Below are positions 53,178-57,957 of a stretch of DNA of 57,957 bases, one piece after another. The stretch's first letter is position 1. Each line of letters starts with the position of its first letter. The notes under the pieces are model-generated. The model was not told the DNA's origin. It ran no database searches and was given only the letters and a program-made list of their open reading frames with translations. The stretch spans positions 1 through 57,957 of the forward strand of contig VBKI01000069.1 of assembly GCA_005879535.1 (NCBI GenBank), given 5' to 3'. A program made the translations under genes and the position numbers. The DNA is from Deltaproteobacteria bacterium. Lineage in GTDB: Bacteria > Myxococcota > Myxococcia > Myxococcales > 40CM-4-68-19.

Positions 53178-54444
53178 GCCCGATCGACGCGCCGAAGGCG
53201 CAACCATAGCGTCCCCTGGGTTTTCGGGGACTGAGGCGCTCCAGGACCAGGATCCGCTCTCGCTGGAAGCGGAGATCCCGACCACCCCGATGACGGTGAA
53301 CCTGGGTCCCTCGCATCCGGCGATGCACGGGACGGTGCGTCTGACGGTGACGCTCGACGGCGAGACCATCGTGGAGGCCATCCCGGAGATCGGTTTTCTC
53401 CACCGCGGCTTCTCCAAGTCGTCGGAGAACTCCACCTGGCACCAGGTGCTGCCCTACACCGACCGGCTGAACTATGTCTCGCCCATCCTCAACAACACCG
53501 GCTACATCATGGGCGTCGAGAAGCTGATCGGGCTCAAGCCGACCGAGCGCGCCGAGTACCTGCGCGTCCTGGGCGGCGAGATCAGCCGCATCTGCGACCA
53601 CCTCACCTGCGTCGGCGCCATCGGCCTCGAGCTGGGGGCGTTCACCGTCTTCCTCTACGCGATGGAGGCGCGCGAGCTGCTCTGGGACCGCATTTCCGAG
53701 CTGTGCGGGGCGCGAGTGACGGTTTCCTGGACGCGCATCGGCGGCGTCGCCACTGACACCCCGCCGGGCTGGGAACAGCGGGTGCGCGACTGCCTTCCGC
53801 GGGTGATGGAGCTGACCAACGAGATCGACACGCTGCTCACCCGCAACCGCATCTTCATCGACCGCACCCGCAACGTCGGCGTGATCTCCGGCGACGAGGC
53901 GATCGACTGGGGCTTCACCGGCCCCTGCTTGCGCGCCTGCGGCGTCAACTACGACGTGCGCAAGGCGCATCCCTATTCGGTCTACGACCGGATGGACTTC
54001 GAGATCCCGCTGGGGAGCCGCGGCGACACCTATGATCGATACGTGCTGCGCATCGAGGAGATCCGGCAGTCGCACCGGATCGTCCTGCAGTGCCTGGAGC
54101 AGATGCCGCCGGGACCCATCATCATCGACGACTGGCGCTACGCGCTCCCGCCCAAGAAGGACGTCTTCGGCTCCATCGAGGGCGTGATGGCGCACTTCAA
54201 GCTGATCATGGAGGGCATCCCGGTGCCCGCCGGCGAGGTCTACGTCTACACCGAGGGCGCCAACGGGGAACTGGGCTTCCACATCGTCTCCAACGGGAAG
54301 GGCAAGCCGTACGCGATCCAGGTGCGGGGGCCGGGATTGCCCATCCTCTCGGCGTTGCCGCGGCTGATCAAAGGACACGCAGTGGCCGACCTGATTCCGA
54401 TCTTCGACTCGATCAACATGATCGGCGGCGAGGTGGAACAGTGA
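53170..54444 (+). CDS. nuoD: Complex I 49-kDa subunit NuoD (cluster 2)
   Basis: A 424-residue subunit with NLGPSHPAMHGTVRLTV, the equivalent of the [11 protein letters not shown] motif, and FSKSSENSTWHQVLPYTDRL. It has a 40-residue N-terminal extension. It is followed directly by nuoG, not by nuoE/nuoF. Confidence 0.94.
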   Translation: MTEPDRRAEGATIASPGFSGTEALQDQDPLSLEAEIPTTPMTVNLGPSHPAMHGTVRLTVTLDGETIVEAIPEIGFLHRGFSKSSENSTWHQVLPYTDRLNYVSPILNNTGYIMGVEKLIGLKPTERAEYLRVLGGEISRICDHLTCVGAIGLELGAFTVFLYAMEARELLWDRISELCGARVTVSWTRIGGVATDTPPGWEQRVRDCLPRVMELTNEIDTLLTRNRIFIDRTRNVGVISGDEAIDWGFTGPCLRACGVNYDVRKAHPYSVYDRMDFEIPLGSRGDTYDRYVLRIEEIRQSHRIVLQCLEQMPPGPIIIDDWRYALPPKKDVFGSIEGVMAHFKLIMEGIPVPAGEVYVYTEGANGELGFHIVSNGKGKPYAIQVRGPGLPILSALPRLIKGHAVADLIPIFDSINMIGGEVEQ

Positions 54445-56180
54445 GCGACTCGGGCGCCGTCACCACCGGGGGAGGGCAGCCCGGAGCCGCGAAGGGCCAG
54501 GCGCAGATTCCGGCGCCGCCCAAGAAGGTCAAGCTGCTCGTCGACGGCATCGAGGTGGAAGCCGACTCGCGCGACAACCTGATCGAGGCGGCTCGACGCA
54601 TCGGCGTGGCCATTCCGTACTTCTGCTACCACCCGCGCCTCTCCATCGCCGGCCAGTGCCGCATGTGCCTCGTCGAGACCAGTGACGCTCCCGGCCGCCT
54701 CGTCCCCGGCTGCCAGGTCCGGGTCAAGGAAGGCCTGAAGGTCACCACGAACTCGCCCGCGGTGAAGGACAACCAGCGCGGCTGCATGGAGTTCCACCTC
54801 ATCAACCACCCGGTGGACTGCGCCATCTGCGACCAGAGCGGCGAGTGCAAGCTCCAGGATTACTATATGGAGTACGACCACCAGCCCTCGCGCATCCGCG
54901 TCCAGAAGCTGAACAAGCCGAAGCGCGAGATCTTCGGGCCGATGGTGGTCTACGACGCCGAGCGCTGCATCATGTGCACGCGCTGCGTCCGCTTCATGGA
55001 CGAGATCGCCAAGGAGCCGCAGCTCGCGGTGGTGGAGCGCGGCTCGCACTCGCTGATCGCCACGTTCCCGGGGCAGCCGCTGGACAGCAAGTACAGCGGC
55101 AATACGGTGGACATCTGCCCCGTCGGCGCGCTCCTGAACCGCGACTTCCGCTTCCAGTCCCGCGTCTGGTTCGTGAACAAGTCGCCCGCCATCTGCACCG
55201 GCTGCGCCAACGGGTGCAACGTGTACGCGGAGAGCCGCGGCAACGTGATGTACCGACTGCTTCCCCGCCGCAACGAAGAGGTGAACCAGGTCTGGATGTG
55301 CGACGAAGGCCGGCTTACCTACCACGCCACCAACGACAAGCGCGTCGAGTGGGCCCGTACCGGCGAGGGCGATTCGGCCGCGTCGGTAGGCCCGCGCATC
55401 GCGGTGGATCGCGTCGTCGAGCTGCTCAAGCCGCTGGCGGGGCGGGGCGGAATCGGCGTCGCCGTCTCGGCGCAGTGCACGAACGAGGAGGCTACCGCCG
55501 CGTTCCAGCTCGGAGCGCACCTCGGCGCCACGCATTACTTCATGGGCGGGCAGCGCGCGGGCGATTCGGACGACTTTCTCATCCGGGCCGACAAGAATCC
55601 GAACACCGCCGGGGTCCGCCTCGCTGCCGAAGCGTTCGGGGTCAAGCTGCACGACATCCAGGCCGTCGATCAGGTCAAGGCGCTCGTCGCCATGCGCACC
55701 GACGGCCTCCTGCCGGACAGACTGGGGCACCTCGAGGTCTTCGTCGCCATTTCCCAGAACGAGGACGCCGCGTCGTCGGAGGCCCACGTCACGCTGCCCT
55801 GCAAGAGCGTCTACGAGCAGGACGGCTCGCTGATCAACTGGTACGGCCGTCTGCAGCGCACCTGGGAGTCGGTGCCGGCGCAGCGCGCCGACGCAGCCCC
55901 GGGCTGGTCCTGGGCGGACGGCATCCTGAAAGGCCTCGGCGCCTCGGGCCTCGAGAGCGCGGCGGCGGCGTTTCGCGCGCTGGCGGAGAAGTCGCCGCAC
56001 CTCAGCGGCCTCTCGTTCGACGATCTCCCGGAGGATGGAATCGTGCTCGAAGGCCTGTTGCCCTCGGAATGGCCTGCGCGCGCCCCGCGGCCGGCTCCCG
56101 GCGCGCATTCCGTCCGGGGTCCGCAGACCACGCCTCCCGGCACCAAGGTGGGAGACGAGGCATCCGGAGGCTCGCGGTAG
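54441..56180 (+). CDS. nuoG: Complex I Fe-S subunit NuoG (cluster 2), short form
   Basis: A 579-residue NuoG; most are about 690-910. Cluster motifs are present: [2Fe-2S] FCYHP.LSIAGQCRMCLVE, HxxxCxxCxxxxxC (HPVDCAICDQSGECKLQD), CIMCTRCVRF...CPVGAL, and CTGCANGCNVY with MCDEGRLTY for the N7-type cluster. The C-terminal molybdopterin-oxidoreductase-like part is cut back to about 250 residues and has a low-complexity end. GTG start overlaps the nuoD stop. NuoE and NuoF are missing between nuoD and nuoG, so the NADH module must come from another locus or be absent. Confidence 0.92.
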   Translation: MSDSGAVTTGGGQPGAAKGQAQIPAPPKKVKLLVDGIEVEADSRDNLIEAARRIGVAIPYFCYHPRLSIAGQCRMCLVETSDAPGRLVPGCQVRVKEGLKVTTNSPAVKDNQRGCMEFHLINHPVDCAICDQSGECKLQDYYMEYDHQPSRIRVQKLNKPKREIFGPMVVYDAERCIMCTRCVRFMDEIAKEPQLAVVERGSHSLIATFPGQPLDSKYSGNTVDICPVGALLNRDFRFQSRVWFVNKSPAICTGCANGCNVYAESRGNVMYRLLPRRNEEVNQVWMCDEGRLTYHATNDKRVEWARTGEGDSAASVGPRIAVDRVVELLKPLAGRGGIGVAVSAQCTNEEATAAFQLGAHLGATHYFMGGQRAGDSDDFLIRADKNPNTAGVRLAAEAFGVKLHDIQAVDQVKALVAMRTDGLLPDRLGHLEVFVAISQNEDAASSEAHVTLPCKSVYEQDGSLINWYGRLQRTWESVPAQRADAAPGWSWADGILKGLGASGLESAAAAFRALAEKSPHLSGLSFDDLPEDGIVLEGLLPSEWPARAPRPAPGAHSVRGPQTTPPGTKVGDEASGGSR

Positions 56181-57683
56181 ATGGCCGAGGTGACCACACC
56201 CGTCGCGCGGCTCGCCTCCGAGGACTTCGGTCCGAAGATTCCCCCGAAGCCCGTGTATTCGACGTGGCTGAGGCAGTCGGTCCTGGGGTGGGGCGCCTTC
56301 GCCGGCTTCCTTCTCGCGATGTCCTGGCTGTTCCTCGCCCTCACCCGTCTGATCATCGGGATCGGCGAACAGATTCCGGTGAGCTGGGGCCTTTCGCCGG
56401 CCATCGGGACGATCCTCTCGCTGATCGTCGTCCTGGTGATGATCACGGCCACGCTGCTGACGATGGCCGACCGCAAGTGGTCCGCGCTGATGCAGGACCG
56501 CGTGGGCCCCAACCGCGCGCGCTTCTCCATCATCCCCGGCCTGCGCGACAAGCCGCTGAAAGGCATCCCGCACATCGTCGCCGACGTCCTGAAGATGCTC
56601 TTCAAGGAGGACTTCATCCCCGAAGGAGCGGTGCCCAATCGCTTCCTCTTCAATCTCGCCCCGCTGCTCGCCTTCGCCCCGGCGTTCATGCTCTTCGCGG
56701 TGGTTCCCGTGAGCCCGGAGGTGACGTTCTTCGGCGCGCGCTTCCAGCTCCAGGTGGCGAGGGTCGACTGGGGCATGCTCTACGTCTTCGCTCTCGCGTC
56801 GATCGCTGTGTTCGGGACGGCGCTCGCCGGCTGGACGTCGAACAACAAGCTCGCGCTGCTCGGCGGCCTGCGCGCCTCTGCCCAGCTCGTCAGTTACGAA
56901 GTCACGCTCGGTCTGACGCTGGTGGGCGCCTTCATCGTCTTCGGGAGCCTGCGCCTCGACACGATGGCCCTCTTGCAGGGGATGACCGAGCCCGGATTGC
57001 GCGCCGCCGCTGCGTTCGCCAACCGCGCCGGCGACTTCCTCGCCCGCGACGATTCGTTGCTGTTCGGCTGGCTACCTTCCTGGGGCGGGGTCTTCCAGCC
57101 GGTGGGGATGATCCTTTTCCTGGTCGCGGCGCAGGCAGAGATCAAGCGCGCGCCGTTCGACACGCCGGAGGGCGAGAGCGAGATCATCGGCTACTTCCTC
57201 GAGTACTCGGGGCTGAAGAGCGGGATGTTCTATATCGCCGAGTACGCCGAGACCGTGGTGATCGCCGGCATCGTCACCACCATCTTCCTCGGCGGCTATC
57301 ACATCCCCTGGCTCGAGCCCACCATCGTCCGCACCACCGAGGGCTGGCTCGGCGCGAGCGGAATCGCCTGGCTCGCGGTGCTGCAGGTCTTCACCTTCAT
57401 CCTCAAGATGCTGGCCATCATCTGGGTGATGTTCGTGGTCCGCTGGGCATTTCCGCGCTTCCGCTACGACCAGATCATGCGGCTCGGCTGGAAGATGATG
57501 CTGCCGGTCTCGCTCACGAACGTCGCGCTCACCGCGGCCGTGTTCCTCTGGGCGGGACGCGACGGAGTAGCCTGGATGGGCATCATCCAGTGGATCGCGT
57601 TTCTCTTCTTCATCGGCTTCTCCGCCCGCGCGCAGCCCAGCGCGGAGCCGGGAAGCCACTCCTCCACGGTGGTGGAACATTGA
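56181..57683 (+). CDS. nuoH: Complex I quinone-channel subunit NuoH (cluster 2), long form
   Basis: A 500-residue ND1-type protein, longer than the usual 320-400. The core ADRKWSALMQDRVGPNRARF and FDTPEGESEIIGYFLEYSGL is conserved. Extra length is an N-terminal segment and a loop near residues 270-315 (FANRAGDFLARDDSLLFGWL). It begins at the base after the nuoG stop. Confidence 0.93.
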   Translation: MAEVTTPVARLASEDFGPKIPPKPVYSTWLRQSVLGWGAFAGFLLAMSWLFLALTRLIIGIGEQIPVSWGLSPAIGTILSLIVVLVMITATLLTMADRKWSALMQDRVGPNRARFSIIPGLRDKPLKGIPHIVADVLKMLFKEDFIPEGAVPNRFLFNLAPLLAFAPAFMLFAVVPVSPEVTFFGARFQLQVARVDWGMLYVFALASIAVFGTALAGWTSNNKLALLGGLRASAQLVSYEVTLGLTLVGAFIVFGSLRLDTMALLQGMTEPGLRAAAAFANRAGDFLARDDSLLFGWLPSWGGVFQPVGMILFLVAAQAEIKRAPFDTPEGESEIIGYFLEYSGLKSGMFYIAEYAETVVIAGIVTTIFLGGYHIPWLEPTIVRTTEGWLGASGIAWLAVLQVFTFILKMLAIIWVMFVVRWAFPRFRYDQIMRLGWKMMLPVSLTNVALTAAVFLWAGRDGVAWMGIIQWIAFLFFIGFSARAQPSAEPGSHSSTVVEH

Positions 57684-57957
57684 TGGAACATCCCAAGGAC
57701 GAGCGCGCAAGTCCCGGACCGCAGCCCGATCTCAGCTTCGGCGAGCGTCTGTACCTGCGCGAGGCGATCAAGGGGATGGGAGTGCTGGCGAAGCACTTCT
57801 GGACCAACCTCTTCGGCTTCCGCGACCCCGCGCCGGAGGTCCTGGACCGCAAGGGCCCCGGGGTGAACCTGGTCTCGACGATCAGTTATCCCGACGAGCG
57901 CAAGCCCTACCCGCCGGGCTACCGCGGCATGCACCGCCTGGTGCCGCGCGTCGACGG
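57683..57957 (+). CDS. nuoI: Complex I Fe-S subunit NuoI (cluster 2), N-terminal fragment
   Basis: The first 91 residues before the window ends, starting MEHPKDERASPG. The segment YPDERKPYPPGYRGMHRL, then VPRVDG, is the NuoI region just before the first Cys cluster. ATG overlaps the nuoH TGA by one base. Whether this copy also carries RnfB-type tails cannot be seen. Confidence 0.85.
   Translation, partial: MEHPKDERASPGPQPDLSFGERLYLREAIKGMGVLAKHFWTNLFGFRDPAPEVLDRKGPGVNLVSTISYPDERKPYPPGYRGMHRLVPRVD

Overview
This is a high-GC, gene-dense bacterial chromosome segment. The gene families suggest a delta-proteobacterial lineage, most likely Myxococcota: a lidless DnaK paralog operon, many small secreted lipoproteins, lone CheY-like receivers, an XRE-shikimate kinase box regulator and two complex I clusters. 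The assignment is inferred from content only; no rRNA or tRNA gene is present to anchor it.

Region 1 (1-11,063): the tail of an MgtE Mg2+ transporter, a secreted amidase and a Dps-like ferritin. An aerobic benzoyl-CoA (box) module follows, with boxC and boxB on the minus strand and a divergent BoxR/BzdR-type regulator that has paired operator-like repeats. Then come a small membrane protein next to a perfect hairpin and a G10 run, a secreted protein/lipoprotein pair, tandem 36-bp palindromes, and a thiolase/unknown/enoyl-CoA hydratase operon that fits the lower, beta-oxidation-like half of the box route. boxA, boxD and a benzoate-CoA ligase are not in the window.

Region 2 (11,057-28,035): mixed housekeeping and accessory genes. 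These include a KirBac-type K+ channel, a probably frameshifted Ser/Thr-rich secreted protein, an A-type Fe-S carrier, a pteridine-reductase-like SDR, a coiled-coil protein ending in a RelE-like domain (in an operon with a rhodanese and a CPBP protease), a GATase-II-like/SDR/serine-hydrolase operon, a lidless Hsp70/J-protein/CvpA operon, a ClpX homolog without its zinc domain, an aminotransferase, a Nudix hydrolase, an Fe-S-type Rrf2 regulator, a PHP phosphoesterase and a lone RelE/ParE-like protein.

Region 3 (28,223-40,159, minus strand): a compact complex I operon, nuoA-B-C-D-H-I-J-K-L-M-N, without the NADH-oxidising NuoE/F/G. Its NuoI carries, beyond the usual two [4Fe-4S] ferredoxin motifs, two C-terminal RnfB-type four-cysteine Fe-S domains. 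This is the most striking observation here: it may be an alternative electron-input module replacing NuoEFG.

Region 4 (40,452-51,466): a lipoprotein, a Holin-X-like/DUF3618-like envelope pair, an MFS transporter, a periplasmic SBP56/methanethiol-oxidase-like protein with an SCO-like partner, two lone receiver proteins, FabG, a PanE-like reductase and a YfhO-like membrane protein.

Region 5 (51,469-57,957, plus strand): a second, divergent complex I cluster, nuoA-B-C-D-G-H-I, running off the window edge. NuoC and NuoD are separate genes, nuoE/nuoF are absent between nuoD and nuoG, and NuoG is short. The cell therefore probably has two complex I types with different electron donors.
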